Source: Diadema setosum (lineage: Eukaryota > Echinodermata > Echinoidea > Diadematoida > Diadematidae). Taken from it: a stretch of DNA of 64,000 bases. The DNA lies in the NCBI RefSeq assembly GCF_964275005.1, contig NC_092697.1, positions 14,119,327-14,183,326 on the forward strand. Direction: 5' to 3'. Positions 12,822 to 35,227 of this stretch are shown piece after piece (positions within the stretch are counted from its first letter, which is position 1; every line of letters starts with the position of its first letter). Both the position numbers and the translations under genes were made by a program. The notes under the pieces are model-generated. The model saw nothing but the letters and a program-made list of their open reading frames with translations. It was not told where the DNA came from and searched no databases.

Positions 12822-13225
12822 TCGGATTTTCGCATTAATAACTTTAAATATGAATAAACTATCTGAATGCTATTTCAAGGTCTAATAATATAACATCTTA
12901 CCCATATTTTGCAGAAAACCCCATTCACTTTGGATAAGTGGTCACAGAGAAATGTGAATTAATGTAAAGCATGTCATGGGTCCATCTCTTCCAAGTTTAG
13001 CACCTGGATGCTCTTGGAACTGCATATCAATGTGTGAACACAATGGACAGAACTTGGAGGGATGGGATTACTGACATGCTCTACAAAGATCCACATTTCT
13101 CTTTGACCACTGAAGTAAATCGGATGGGATTTTCTGTAAGGTGTGGGTAATAAGTTACAGTTTCTTACCCTGAAATTGTGTTTGGATTGATTCACTGTTT
13201 TTAAAGTCATCGTTGCGGAAAGTCT
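12822..13225. mobile_element. Foldback MITE
   Basis: Arms at about 12831-13000 and 13048-13217 are imperfect inverted copies. For example, GTGGTCACAGAGAAATGTG on the left pairs with the inverse of CACATTTCTCTTTGACCAC on the right. The spacer is about 47 bp. Nothing coding is present. The outer limits and target duplication are not clear. Confidence 0.65.
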
Positions 13226-16200
13226 TGTTATATCTTTTTCCTTTTTTTTTTTTTTACATTCGGTACATATATTACGTACATACACACATATTTCACTTCT
13301 TTCTTGAATAGACCACAGCATGCCAGCATCCAATCAGTGACTTAAGAAAAAATAATGTACATAAACACAATTGTAGAACACACAAAATACATGTACATGT
13401 ATTAGAAGACTCTCACAAAATACATTATAGACAGACTCTTGATGCTGACGCGGGCTTAAAATACCATAAAATTGCTGTATAGTACAATGATCATGGTCAC
13501 AAAACAATTTCAGCACATATTTCCAAACCAGACATATAATCTCATTATATAGTCATATCTCATACAAGATGTATTACATATTTACATCAATAGCAACAAG
13601 CCATAAATGCTACCTTAAACCATTTGAGAATCACTTTACCAAAGAACAGTAAATACAAACAAACAAACAAACAAATGAACAATTACATTCATTCCAGCTT
13701 GCACAGCAATGTTTCATTGTAAATCTCTTGTTCTTGTAGGATACACTGAACAGTATGAATACAATAACTGAAGGCAGGCACACATTTGATTTGGGGGAAA
13801 ATGTACAATTATGTACCATGCCCTAATAAACCTTGATACACAGTCGTTATTGCCTTTTTGTTCCTGACTTCCAAATTGTGTTCTGCCTTTAGAAATAGAA
13901 TGGATCAAGAAATATTCGCAGTTCTTCTGCTGGTAATCATAATGAATTCACTATTAAAATTCACATAAATATTTCATGTATTAACGTCTAACTACCCAAT
14001 TTGAGCAACATCTACACCACTGATAAAAATCACAATGAACACAGACACTAACACAGAGCTTATATATCTAGTACACTACATCTGAAAGACATTAAATGAT
14101 ATCTACTGTACATGTCAGTGTGACAACTTACTCTAGACTCAAAGTTATATTGTCTGTAAGGACATACAGACAAGAGTGATTTAAAGACATAAAATGCAGG
14201 AACTTTAACTGCCCATGCTATTAAAACTAAAAGAAGAAAAATGAAATCACCCAAGCAGAATTAAATTTGACAATTTAAACTAGGGAAGTACATTTTGATA
14301 CTTTATTTGCATTGGTGAAATTTGAATCCATCTTGCAGTGGCCTGTAGAATTGATGTTAATTTGTTTCTTGACAGTAACAAGCATGTACAGTATGCATAT
14401 CAAACTTCAACATATCTATACCCAACTTTCAGCAGATGGAATTTGAATCAATCCACACAAATGCCCCATCATGGTTCATGTATGTCCTTGCGAAAAATGT
14501 GCTTAAATTTGATAGCCTGCTTTGTAAGTTATTGTAAAAAAAATGTGAAATATATGTTCTGCAAAGTTTCATTTGTACTCAGATTTTCACATATTGTGTT
14601 TGGTAGCCACAATATAAAAACATATCTTGGAATCACACTCCTATATTAGTATTTTCTTCTTTTTTTTTTGCCTGTATTTGATACTGAAGTAATCTTGGCT
14701 ACTACACCATATTTTGAAGACAACTTACATTTACATAAAACTATATTAATCTGTATATTTAATATACAATCAATATAGTATTTACTCAAACTACTAAAGT
14801 ATTTGCTCTTTGAAGGCAAAAGAACATATAAACTATATAATTTTTCATATAAAGTTTCTCTGTCATGTTTTGAACATTTTGTAAACCCTCTGAGAAAAAA
14901 AGAAGGCTCATTTTGATGTCAACATTGCATTTTACTGTGCATGTTACCCAACACTTCATATTTCATATCAAAGTAATGTACAAAAACATCTCATAAAATT
15001 CAATAAAAGTTGGCACAAGGACGTACCAAGACAGAGCATATCTTTGTTTGATTATGGGTTGTATTTGCTCAAAATCAAATCTATATGCACTACAGTTTAA
15101 CATGCATCTGTAAAAATGGGTTCCTTAGATTTTTTTTATTTTTTCATTTTTAATGTCAAACAAGCATAGCAAATGAAATGTTACAGGCCACTGCAAAACT
15201 ATTTCAATTGGTATATGGACTTCATGCTTTGCAGCTGTTGTTTCAATGTACGCAAGATTCTTCTCAACATGAATATAATATTTCACATTGGATAGCTGCT
15301 TCCCGCTACCCTTGATTACCGGTATAATCTGGATGAATTAGTTAATTAGTGACTGACGGTATACTTTGTGCAGATTGGGGAATGGTTTCCTTGAATGAAA
15401 CAAGTATCTATACATGATTGTCTGTCTCATTTTGCACAAGGCTTGCAATCTTTTGATACCTCCAGAATCACTTTGTAACATTAAGATATCACTTGCTTGT
15501 ACTCATACTCATAACAGTGGGCAACCACACAACATATACATATGTACAATACCCAGACTGCTGGCAAGCTTGTGTACGCTACATGAGATTGGTAACACAC
15601 AAACAACAAGACACACACTTGAGACTAATTATTTGATCTCAAGGACTTCTGCTATCGTCAACTGTGATTATCTACATGTACACTCACCGAGCTATAAATA
15701 ATAATGTTGTTACAAGGTGACTGTGATCTTACTGCATCAACACCAGCACACAAGATCTATTAAAGCAAGAAATACCAGTATCTGGTCATGTTTCTACAGT
15801 ATAACATGCATAAAGGCTCATCACAAAATAATGAACGTACCCTTGTGTGTCAAATGCATGTGGAAGTATCTACTGCTTTGCCACAAACAATACTTGACGT
15901 ACTTCCCATGGGGGCATTTTTGTTCTGATCATGGGAAGGCAGTGTGTGTAACAGAGTGCATTTTACGAGTCTGCATGTGCACATTTGTGTGGGTAAAAAT
16001 AGCTTTGGAGATACAGGCAAAGACTAAAAGAAAATGCATTGGAAATTTCTTCCTTGAAATACATTTGAAATTTCTTCTTGAGAGGTATTTACAACGGTCC
16101 AAAGTGACCGTCTAAAAACTATCCAGGATGACAATAGATTTCTTGACCATTGACAGTTTTTATCCACTGTGATTCAGAATAATGAATCTGAAGCGGTGAA

Positions 16201-17670
16201 GATGCTCCACCATGAGCTGTTTAAAAAGAACACACATACTTTCTCCAGTACTACATACACTATAAACAAAATGATGAAGCAGATCCTACTCAAATGATTT
16301 GTTTGGAGCACACACGTGACCAGGCATTTATTTTACCTAACATATGATCTTGCTTCTGACCATTTATGGGTAAAGTATAATGACCGATCATTTGCACTTT
16401 CATGTTGCAATAATGACAAGGCATTTTAAGTTTGATGCAGATCTAGGAACATACAGACTCTGTGATCAGATAGCACAGATCTGCTCCATCACTGTATAAA
16501 ACAAATAATATGCATGAATTTGCTTGGGCATGAGTATAGTGTAATTACCCACTCTTGGTACTTTTAAAAACCCTAGGCTATTGCCCTGAGCATGTAAGAC
16601 TATTCCAGAGGTACCTTGCATGGGTAGTTTTTACTTATGCCCTCAGTGAAGTGTACTATTTGTAGACTACCTTAATATTCCCTGAATATACAGACTCAAT
16701 GAGACTGCCATATTGTATCTCTATCTAATATAAGCTATTATTTTTACGAGGGTTTAATTTTCGTGAATTTTGTGAATCACTGTTGGACTGCAAAATTAAC
16801 ACACAAAAATGTCGCCCATGCATTTATAGTGTAATAGTGCACTTACGACAGCTTAGTGTTATTTTGTGAAAACATCTTGCAAAAATGTTCATCACATCCT
16901 CATTTGCAAAACACAAAACAAAACAAAACAAAAAAACAGTACGCGATAATAGCAGCTTATACAGCATTCTGTACAAGGGTCAGTCTCCAAACAAATCTGA
17001 TATTTGAAGGAAAAAGAGCAAAACATTTCTAGCTACCATTGAGCAATGCTCGAGTCACAAATAAAAGCTTTCAGAATCAATTAGAAATATCATTGAAATA
17101 AAACAAGACAAAGCAATTGATATTGGCTGCATTGAAATATTAATGAATAAAATAAGGAATATAATTACAGCCTACATACTGGATTCTGACAGGTTGAAAG
17201 TCAAGTTATCATTTTTATGCTTGATTTAAGCTGTAGAATTTTCCATGCCATAGGGCCAAGATAAAAATTTGTGGGATAGCTCAAGCCTTACATCCTGGAT
17301 GAATAAAACTACAACAATCAGCCTGCAAACATTCTGGATTTGGGGCCCATTCTGGGCTCCATCAATTAACCCTGAAGTGTCATCCCTGGCATTAGTTTTT
17401 CAGAAGGCCAGAGTATATAAGAAATTGAATTGAGAGAAAAGAAAACACAAACACTCACAAGACAGATGATGCCATTCTGATTTTTGTTGAACTCAACACG
17501 GCAGCTCTGTTATCTTTATATCAGTGATAAAGAAGATGAGCTGATCAAGTAAAACCACTGAAGATTCAGCCATGGAACCTTCAGTGCTGAAAACCCATCA
17601 CTATATCCATTCCAGAGGGATACTCTCTCTTCCTCATCATCACTGCTGTCTGTCAGGATGGTATCTTTAA
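13226..17670. other. AT-rich intergenic DNA, nothing recognised
   Basis: Apart from an (AAAAC)n tract at 16913-16935, I see no gene, RNA or clear mobile element in this 4.4-kb stretch. It lies downstream of the minus-strand C1orf87-like gene and could include its 3' UTR. TTTATT (minus-strand AATAAA) occurs near 16327 and 14303, too far away to assign. Confidence 0.45.
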
Positions 17671-17789
17671 ATGGTCAAACAATCGCTGAGGTTCAGCCTT
17701 GAGCTCAATAACATATGTCTGATTGTCCCGGCACCAATAGCTTTACACGGTGTCGCAATCCTCGCACCCGCCACAAAGGGGTCGTCAAT

Positions 17790-27909
<10,120 letters not shown>

Positions 27910-28224
27910 GTTGGCCACTCAAGCTCGGGATCCATTCTCTGGTGGAATTTCAAAATGAATAAACATAAAGCGAAAAGTGGATCATGCATACGCAAACACT
28001 CACAAAAATTATCCTTTAACTTCAGACTAGTAGAAACTGTAGAAACTAGAATTCTTGTACCTACCTTGTTCGGCAATTAGGGGCCTACGTAGTCATCTCA
28101 TACATATGTACAAACTACAATCAGGCTGCATTCAATGGCAAATCTTCTGAGGCAAATTATAAATGATTCTACGGTCTATTTACGCAATGTTCCTCCAATT
28201 CATGCATGAATATCAAGATGATCA
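27910..28224 (-). promoter_or_regulatory. 5' UTR and promoter region of the C1orf87-like gene
   Basis: The 315 bp between the start codon at 27909 and the upstream palindrome are the only unique upstream sequence before the repeat. I see no TATA box at a useful distance. The transcription start is unknown; an untranslated first exon cannot be excluded. Confidence 0.3.
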
Positions 28225-29072
28225 ATTGACCGACAAGTATGTCTAATTCCGCGAAAAACTTCTCATTTATATCATAATGATATTTGCTGGGTCAGTTTTT
28301 CGCTTCTTAGACAGACACCATTGATACATCCGCTATTGCGACGGTTTTCGACCGTTTTGGTCGAACGCAACTTTGACCCAGTTCCCCCCGCATAAAAATG
28401 GTTATTATTATTTTTTCCAGCTTGGTTTTCAAACCAATCTGGAAAAAATATATACAGGATTAATCAGTCAACATTTTGACTCACCTCTTCCACTGTTTCC
28501 TCCCGTTTTCTGTTTTTTTTCTCCACTTCTTTGCAGCGCTCCCCAATACATCGCCGCCTTCTTTGAAAAATGACCGCACGAACGTCTATGGCAAGCCAAA
28601 TGCTCATTCACAATATTACGAAGTTAAATTTAGCGCTCGCGAACAACTTACTAATACTTTAGTCAATAAACGCAAGTGTACCGATATAGTGATTGTATGG
28701 AGCATTTAGCTTGCCACAGACGTTCGTGCGGTCATTTTTCACATGAAGGCGGCGATGAATTGTGGAGCGCTGCAAAGAAGTGGAGAAAACAACCAGAAAA
28801 TAGGAGGAAAGAGTGGAAGAGGTGAGTCAAAATGTTTACTGATTAATCCTGTATATATTTTTTCCAGATTGGTTTGAAAACCAAGCTGAAAAAAATAATA
28901 ATAACCATTTTCATGCGGGGGGAACTGGGTCGAAGTTGCGTTCAACCAAAACGGTCGAAAACCGTCGCAATAGCGGATGTATCAATGGTGTCTGTCTAAG
29001 AAGCGAAAAACTGACCCAGCAAATGTTATAAATGAGAAGTTTTTCGCGGAATTAGACATGCTTGTCGGTCAA
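28225..29072. mobile_element. Long palindromic (foldback) element
   Basis: The left arm 28225-28605 and right arm 28700-29072 are inverted copies that differ by scattered substitutions and short indels, around a 94-bp spacer. Shared landmarks are TTGACCGACAAG at the outer ends, GCTGGGTCAGTTTTTCGCTT, and GACCGCACGAACGTCT at the inner ends. No transposase is inside. Part of the outer arm (GATCGACAAGTAGGCCTA to GCTGGGTCAGTTTAATG) recurs at about 44678-44800, which shows that it is a dispersed repeat. Confidence 0.85.
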
Positions 29073-29699
29073 GATGATCAAGTATTTAGTATGGGGTCTA
29101 TCACTGGATTTGGAGAGACTCATGTAAAAACCTGATCATGCCATGCCCATAAGGCCATGTCCTACATGCACTAGCTCTATCATCATTCATGTAGGCCTAG
29201 AGCCAGAAATTACATACAGCGTGCTACATCCCTGATCCCCGTCTACAGTGCGGTGTGGAAGAATATGATGCCTATGGTTGGATCCGGGCTAACTCGGCCC
29301 AAGGGACATCTCGTCCCAACCGTCGAGGGTGGGCCGAGTTGTCCCACCCGTTGGTATCGATAGTGATCGTGAGCGCTTGTCTGTGTTTGAGTTTATTTTG
29401 TCTTTATGACATCTTTTCTAACCGTAATTTTTATGGAATTGTGTTCAGTGGTTTCTTCAAATAATATTTTCCAACTTTTGGGGGATAAAACGACGTAAAA
29501 ATGAAATTTCAGACGTTTTTTATCGCGGTTCCCCATAGGTGGACGTTCATTTCTGTGCGGTGGGCTAACTCGGCCCACTAAGTTTTAGTTGCGTTTTGTA
29601 AAAAAATCTCCGTTAAACTATCAATTTTATCATGTATGAAGGTGTATTCAGGGCTCCTTCAACTAATTTCATCTTCAAGGGAGTTTAATTTTGCGCATG
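29073..29699. other. Spacer with three AACTCGGCCCA motifs
   Basis: No gene is seen. The motif AACTCGGCCCA occurs at about 29290 and 29568, and inverted at about 29331, so that 29290-29341 can form a hairpin. It may be an old transposon end, but I could not define an element. Confidence 0.35.
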
Positions 29700-31437
29700 T
29701 TTGGTGAAATGTTTGATACAATGTAGACTAAATGTTTTATGATGTTTACCTACAGAAATTGTAGTGTGATATCTCTTTCATATATTTCAACCGGTTTCAT
29801 TGGAATAAAAGCTGTTTTAGGCCCCTAGTAACCACATTTTGAATACCCAGTCATAACTTGCAATAAGCCAGTTCGGGGTTCCACTTTGAGCATGAGCAGA
29901 AAAAGGTCATCTGTACCCGCAGAGCATGTTGGTTTTTTATTCACCGAGATAAGCATCTGTGATGTAATGATTATTCAAGTGATCATTATGAGTGGTGCTT
30001 GCCAGCACATCCACCTGACAGCAAAAGTGGTATTTGACAATATCAATAGAAAAAGATTGTTGATGCATTCAATGCAAAATAATGAAATGGATGCTTTCCA
30101 AAGTGCTAATTGATGGATCATTCTGGTCACCTGGTCTACGCAAGTTCATTCTTTGTTTGAACATGACTGATGAATTCCATAAATTGTTGCGTGGGGTAAG
30201 CTAAAATACCTTCTCTCGCTTGAAAACTCGTGGAGTGCCTAATCAACTGAGAAAGAAGAAAGGTCATTTGTACCGATGTGCCCATGAGCTAACCCCGAAC
30301 TGGCTTATTTTCGTGTATAAAGCCAATGGGGTTATAATGTGGGAAGGGTCGGGGCAAATAAACTGATCTTCTTCGAAGTAGACAAAATTTTTGATAATGT
30401 TTACCCATAGAACTTGTAGTGTGATATCTATTTCATACCTTTCAATCAGTTTCATTTAAATCAAAGTATTTTCAGGCCCCCAGTAATCATAATTTCAATA
30501 CCAAAGTTACAAGTCGCCATTTTCCTGTATAAAGCCTATGGGGTTATCAGGTGAGAGGGGTCGGGGGCAAATAAACCGGTCTGCTTCGAAGTAGACTAAA
30601 TGTTCGATAATGTTAACCCATAGAACCTATAGCCTGATATCTATTTCATAACTTTCAAGCAGTTTCATTTAAATCAAAGTTGTTTCAGGCCCCCAGTAAT
30701 CACAATTTCAATACCAAATTTACAAGTCGCCATTTTCCTGTATAAAGCCTATGGGGTTATCAGGTGAGAGGGGTCATGGGCAAATAAACCGGTCTGCTTC
30801 GAAGTAGACTAAATGTTCGATAATGTTAACCCATAGAACTTATAGCCTGATATCTATTTCATAACTTTCAAGCAGTTTCATTTAAATCAAAGTATTTTCA
30901 GGCCCCCAGTAATCATAATTTCAATACCAAAGTTAAAAAGTCGCCATTTTCCTGTATAAAGCCTATGGGGTTATCAGGTGAGAGGGGTCGGGGGCAAATA
31001 AACCGGTCTGCTTCGAAGTAGACTAAATGTTCGATAATGTTAACCCATAGAACCTATAGCCTGATATCTATTTCATAACTTTCAAGCAGTTTCATTTAAA
31101 TCAAAGTTGTTTCAGGCCCCCAGTAATCACAATTTCAATACCAAATTTACAAGTCGCCATTTTCCTGTATAAAGCCTATGGGGTTATCAGGTGAGAGGGG
31201 TCGGGGGCAATTATAAACCGGTCTGCTTCAAAATAGACTAAATGTTCAATAATGTTAACCCATAGAACCTACAGCCTGATATCTATTTCATAACTTTCAA
31301 GCAGTTTCATTTAAATCAAAGTTGTTTCAGGCCCCCAGTAATCACAATTTCAATACCAAAGTTATAAGTCGCCATTTTCCAGTATAAAGCCTGAGGGGTT
31401 ATCAGGTGTGAGGGGTCGGGGGCAAATAAATCGGTCT
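29700..31437 (+). repeat. 213-bp satellite array, forward orientation
   Basis: The marker GTATAAAGCC recurs at 30314, 30527, 30740, 30954, 31167 and 31382, a period of 213-215 bp. Each unit carries CAGTAATCA, CAAGTCGCCATTTTCC, GGGGTTATCAGG, CTGCTTCGAAGTAGACTAAA and TGATATCTATTTCATA in the same order. Central units are very similar and the first (29700-30310) is most diverged and interrupted by a MITE. The same unit recurs in opposite orientation at 33555-34870. Confidence 0.9.
29866..30305. mobile_element. TA-target MITE inserted in a satellite unit
   Basis: Ends are AGCCAGTTCGGGGTT and its exact inverse AACCCCGAACTGGCT, flanked by TA on both sides. The two halves of a 213-bp satellite unit continue on either side, which proves an insertion. 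About 440 bp, with no transposase frame; an internal pair around AAAGGTCATCTGTACC is also inverted. A mariner-type origin is inferred from the TA target. Confidence 0.8.
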
Positions 31438-32016
31438 GTGTCACTACAGCTATGTGTAGTGAGGTCTTAGCAACTTTGTTGTTTCTGTGTGAATTTACAG
31501 ACCAAGACTAACCATCGTAAACAGGTCTGAAATGGTCAGTCTAGGCAAACCCAAGGAGGAGATAAAGCCCTCCAGTCCCCAGCTAATGTAAACATTCCAT
31601 AATGACCCCCTTGTTTCAACTCAGTGAAGGTGGTTGGTATATTGAGAAGGAGCTGCCCCTTTTGTGCACTTCTGAAGAGAAAGGCATTGTAGCGGAGGAA
31701 ACCGTATAAGAAAGTTCTGTACAGCATTCACTTGATGATCTCTGTGTTTCAAAGCCCGAATTCGGTAAGAACTGACATTTTATGCCTTTACTGTTATACA
31801 GTACATGTACTTTGTAGTCACTGTATACTCCATGTGTGCTTTCTATGTTGTAAGAAAGTTAGGTAGATGATGCAAACTTTGTAAGACATTGGTAGACAAA
31901 GGAGTTGTGATTCAGGTGGATGTATATGCTCCCATGAGTGCTTGTCTTTGTTTGTGAATGGGTAGTGCATGGATGTATGAGTAGTGTATGGAGATTAGGT
32001 GAGTGCTGTTGCTGTG
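31438..32016. other. Spacer between the satellite arrays, no gene seen
   Basis: This is unique-looking sequence between the end of the forward array and the TTAA MITE. No open frame or RNA gene is convincing. It may be the original core between the two opposed arrays, later enlarged by the MITE and solo LTR. Confidence 0.4.
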
Positions 32017-33254
32017 TTAACCCGTTGAGGACGGACTGATTTTGCTACAACACGCATTTCCCATAGACACCTGCCCGAGTATACTCGGTACTCGTCCTCA
32101 ACGGGTGTTACGACCAAAATCACTCTGAGAATGATCGCACAAAAGAAACAATCAAGTGATGTTCAGGCGGTTTATTAACAGTGATATTGTGGGTACAGAC
32201 TGGTAATCGGTTTTCACATCAGTACAATAATGGTCAATAGAAACAATTATAAATCGGTAATGGAGTCACTTACATATTTTGTTATCAAGTAATCCTTTGA
32301 AAATGTTCAGATACGATGTTCGATGCACCGATGAATGATCCTTGACGCACAGATGAATGATTCCTCCGCCGTAACTCCAAAGGCGCAGGTTACGATAGTC
32401 CACGGTATAGATCCGGGGTAAACTCCACGATATATGTCCACAGCGAAACGTGCAGAATCAAAACGTTATGACGACCACGTCCAGTTGCGTTGAATGATGA
32501 TTCACTTTATAATGTCCAGCAAGGAATCCAGCCCATCACAGCTTTGCCGTAACAATGTCCGTTGACACTAAAATATGGAGTCTATCTCCAATGTAGGCAA
32601 ATTAATTCTCTGCAGGCAAAATGTCTCCCAGGCCTTATCTCCACAAACACAGTTTGTATAGCAGGTCAGCAGGTAACACAGGACTGACTATAACAAGTCG
32701 CTTCAGAGCCAGAAGTGACGTAACTCTCAGAGCAGAGGTGTTGGGTACTCTGCCTACTGCAGAATTTCTCCAGCTTATATACTATCCATTCACCCCTTTC
32801 TAGTACATTCTGTAATTTTCTCCAACCTGGGGCCACATACCTGAACATACTAGCAAGTCCAAGTTCCAGGAATCCTGGATGACTCACTGCCTAACTATGT
32901 GCATAACATCATTGCCAAAATTAACTACCAATCACATTGGGCTACAGGGACAGTGCCTCACTCAGTCAAATGTGTAGGCACTTCCTAGAATTTTCTGGAA
33001 TGGGTTAAATCATTCTAGATTGAGTGAGCTATAATGTATTTCCTGTCACATGCATACATGTACTGTAGCTACATTGTATACCACATAGAAAATTCTCCAC
33101 TGATCTGGTCAGCCTGTATGTACTACATCTATATCATACAGAATGTTCTCCATTAATCTGGTCACCCCGTGTACATACACATTAAAACAACCATGCATAC
33201 AGCCTTGATAAATGTACATAACTACTTGTGTGTACATTTGTGACAACGGGTTAA
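32017..33254. mobile_element. Short TTAA MITE split by a solo LTR
   Basis: The left part 32017-32105 starts TTAACCCGTTGAGGAC and contains CCGAGTATACTCGG. The right remnant 33246-33254 is ACGGGTTAA, completing the inverse end CAACGGGTTAA. The element before interruption was about 93 bp with TTAA at both ends, a compact hairpin. The interruption is the LTR at 32106-33245. Confidence 0.8.
32106..33245 (-). mobile_element. Solo LTR of a retrotransposon
   Basis: The 1140-bp segment starts TGTTACGACC and ends TTTGTGACA and is flanked on both sides by the 5-bp direct repeat ACGGG, a standard LTR insertion footprint. It lies within the terminal repeat of a MITE. On the minus strand there is a TATA box (AGTATATAAGCTG, 32771-32783), so the LTR reads leftwards. 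Its minus-strand end, GGTCGTAACA, resembles that of the LTR element at 50.6-55.6 kb (GTCGTTACA), suggesting related Gypsy-type elements. No internal region remains, so it arose by LTR-LTR recombination. Confidence 0.85.
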
Positions 33255-33544
33255 TTGTAGTGTACAAACTTTCTTGAAGTAATTAGCATAGATGTCAGTG
33301 CATAGATGTCAGTGATTATTATGCACATGATTTAATACAAGTATCACAGATTGTAGAGTGGAATAACACTGGGATAAACAGGTGATATTCAATATCCTCA
33401 GTCATTTTTATGTTTGTAATATATATTAGTAACACATAATAGTATATAGAGGTTACTCATCCTTTGTGGTATGTGAGAGAGTAATTATAGTTACATGCAC
33501 TCTGTGTAGTCAGGTTATTAGTAATTGAGAGAGACACACATAAA
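33255..33544. other. Unassigned sequence before the inverted satellite array
   Basis: About 290 bp with no gene. At 33548-33580 a forward-orientation satellite fragment (GTTGTTTCAGGCCCCCAGTAATCA) switches abruptly to the reverse orientation, marking an inversion junction. Confidence 0.4.
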
Positions 33545-33554
33545 ATGAAAGTTG

Positions 33555-34870
33555 TTTCAGGCCCCCAGTAATCATAATAGGAAAATGACGACTTGTGACT
33601 TTGCTACTGAAATTATGATTTTTAATGACCTGAAACAACTTTCATTGTAATGAAACTGACTGAAAGTTATGAAGTAGATATCAGTCTACAACTTCTATAG
33701 GTAAACTTTGGCGAACATGTAGTCTACTTCAAGGCGGACCGCTTTATTTGCCTCCGACCCCCTCACATGATAACCCCATAGGCTTTTATACAGGAAAATT
33801 GCGACTTGTGACTTTGGTATTGAAATTATGATTACTGGGGGCCTGAAACAACTTTCATTTTAATCAAAGTGGTTGAAAGGTATGAAATAGACATCACGCT
33901 ACAAGTTCTATGGGTAAACATTATCGAACATTTCGTGTACTTTGAAGCAGACGGCTTAATTTGCCCTCGACCCCTCCCTCCTTCAAATAGACTTTATACA
34001 CGAAAATGACGACTTGTGACTTTGCTATTGAAATTATGGTTTTTGATAGGCACCCTGAAACAACTTTCATTGTAATGAAATTGACTGAAAGTTATGAAGT
34101 AGATATCAGTCTACAACTTCTATAGGTAAACCTTGGCGAACATGTAGTCTACTTCAAGGCGGACCGCTTTATTTGCCTCCGACCCCCTCACATGATAACT
34201 CCATAGGCTTTATACAGGAAAATTGCGACTTGTGACTTTGGTATTGAAATTATGATTACTGGGGGCCTGAAACAACTTTCATTTTAATCAAAGTGGTTGA
34301 AAGGTATGAAATACACATCACTCTACAAGTTCTGTGGGTAAACATTATTGAACATTTCGTGTACTTTGAAGCAGACGGCTTAATTTGCCCTCGACCCCTC
34401 CCTCCTTGTAACCAAATAGACTTTATACACGAAAATGACGACTTGTGACTTTGCTATTGAAATTATGGTTTTTGATAGGCACCCTGAAACAACTTTCATT
34501 GTAATGAAACTGACTGAAAGTTATGAAGTAGATATCAGTCTACAACTTCTATAGGTTAACCTTGGCGAACATGTAGTCTACTTCAAGGCAGACCGCTTTA
34601 TTTGCCTCCTCCCCCTCCCACATTAACCCCATTATAGGCTTTATACAGGAAAATGGTAACTTATGACTTTGATATTGACATTGTGGTTACTCGGGGCCTT
34701 AAACAACTTTTATTTTAATGGAACTGGTTGAATTTATGAAATAGATATCACACTAAAAGTTCTATGGGTAAATATTATAGAACATTTAGTCCACTCCGAA
34801 GCGGACCGCTTCCGACTCATCCCTCCTTGTAACTCTTTAGACTTTATAATACGAAAATGACGATTTGTGA
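33555..34870 (-). repeat. 213-bp satellite array, reverse orientation, dimeric
   Basis: The reverse complement of the 29.7-31.4 kb unit is repeated about six times. Two subtypes alternate: one with TATACAGGAAAATTGCGAC (near 33787, 34211, 34636) and one with TATACACGAAAATGACGAC (near 33996, 34426, 34848). The higher-order period is therefore about 426 bp. The dimer organisation is absent from the forward array. Confidence 0.88.
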
Positions 34871-35227
34871 CTAAGTAATATTGTTGTAAAAATTTTTAAA
34901 ATATAAAATCAAATTTTTCTTAACGAAAATGATTCAGACATGTTAATGTGATGAAAGATTTTTTTTCCTACTGTTTTAGTGCTTCAAAACAGACGGCTGT
35001 CCTTTCATCCCCCACCCACCACTGTCTTACCAATACCATGTTTAACCTGTACACCAAAACCAACAAAATACAGAAACAAAGTACTAAAATATCCGTCAAT
35101 TTGGAATTGATTCAACCTTGAATGAATGATGTACCACATTAACAAAAAATATAGTTGTTATTCAAGAGGCCCCTTCAAATCCTAATACTATCGTTCTTAT
35201 TTTCTTTGTTTTGTTTTTTCTTTCAGA
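34871..35227 (+). promoter_or_regulatory. Leader of the transposase with 3' splice acceptor
   Basis: No gene is seen in the first 300 bp. A long pyrimidine tract (35193-35225) ends in TTTCTTTCAG immediately before the AATGGCG start of the transposase, a strong intron acceptor. The transposase therefore probably had a 5' non-coding or short coding exon upstream, which I could not locate. Confidence 0.4.

Noticed and set aside
29700..31437. Regular repeats resembling a CRISPR array
   Set aside because: Units are 213 bp, fully repetitive without unique spacers, and the DNA is eukaryotic. It is a satellite.
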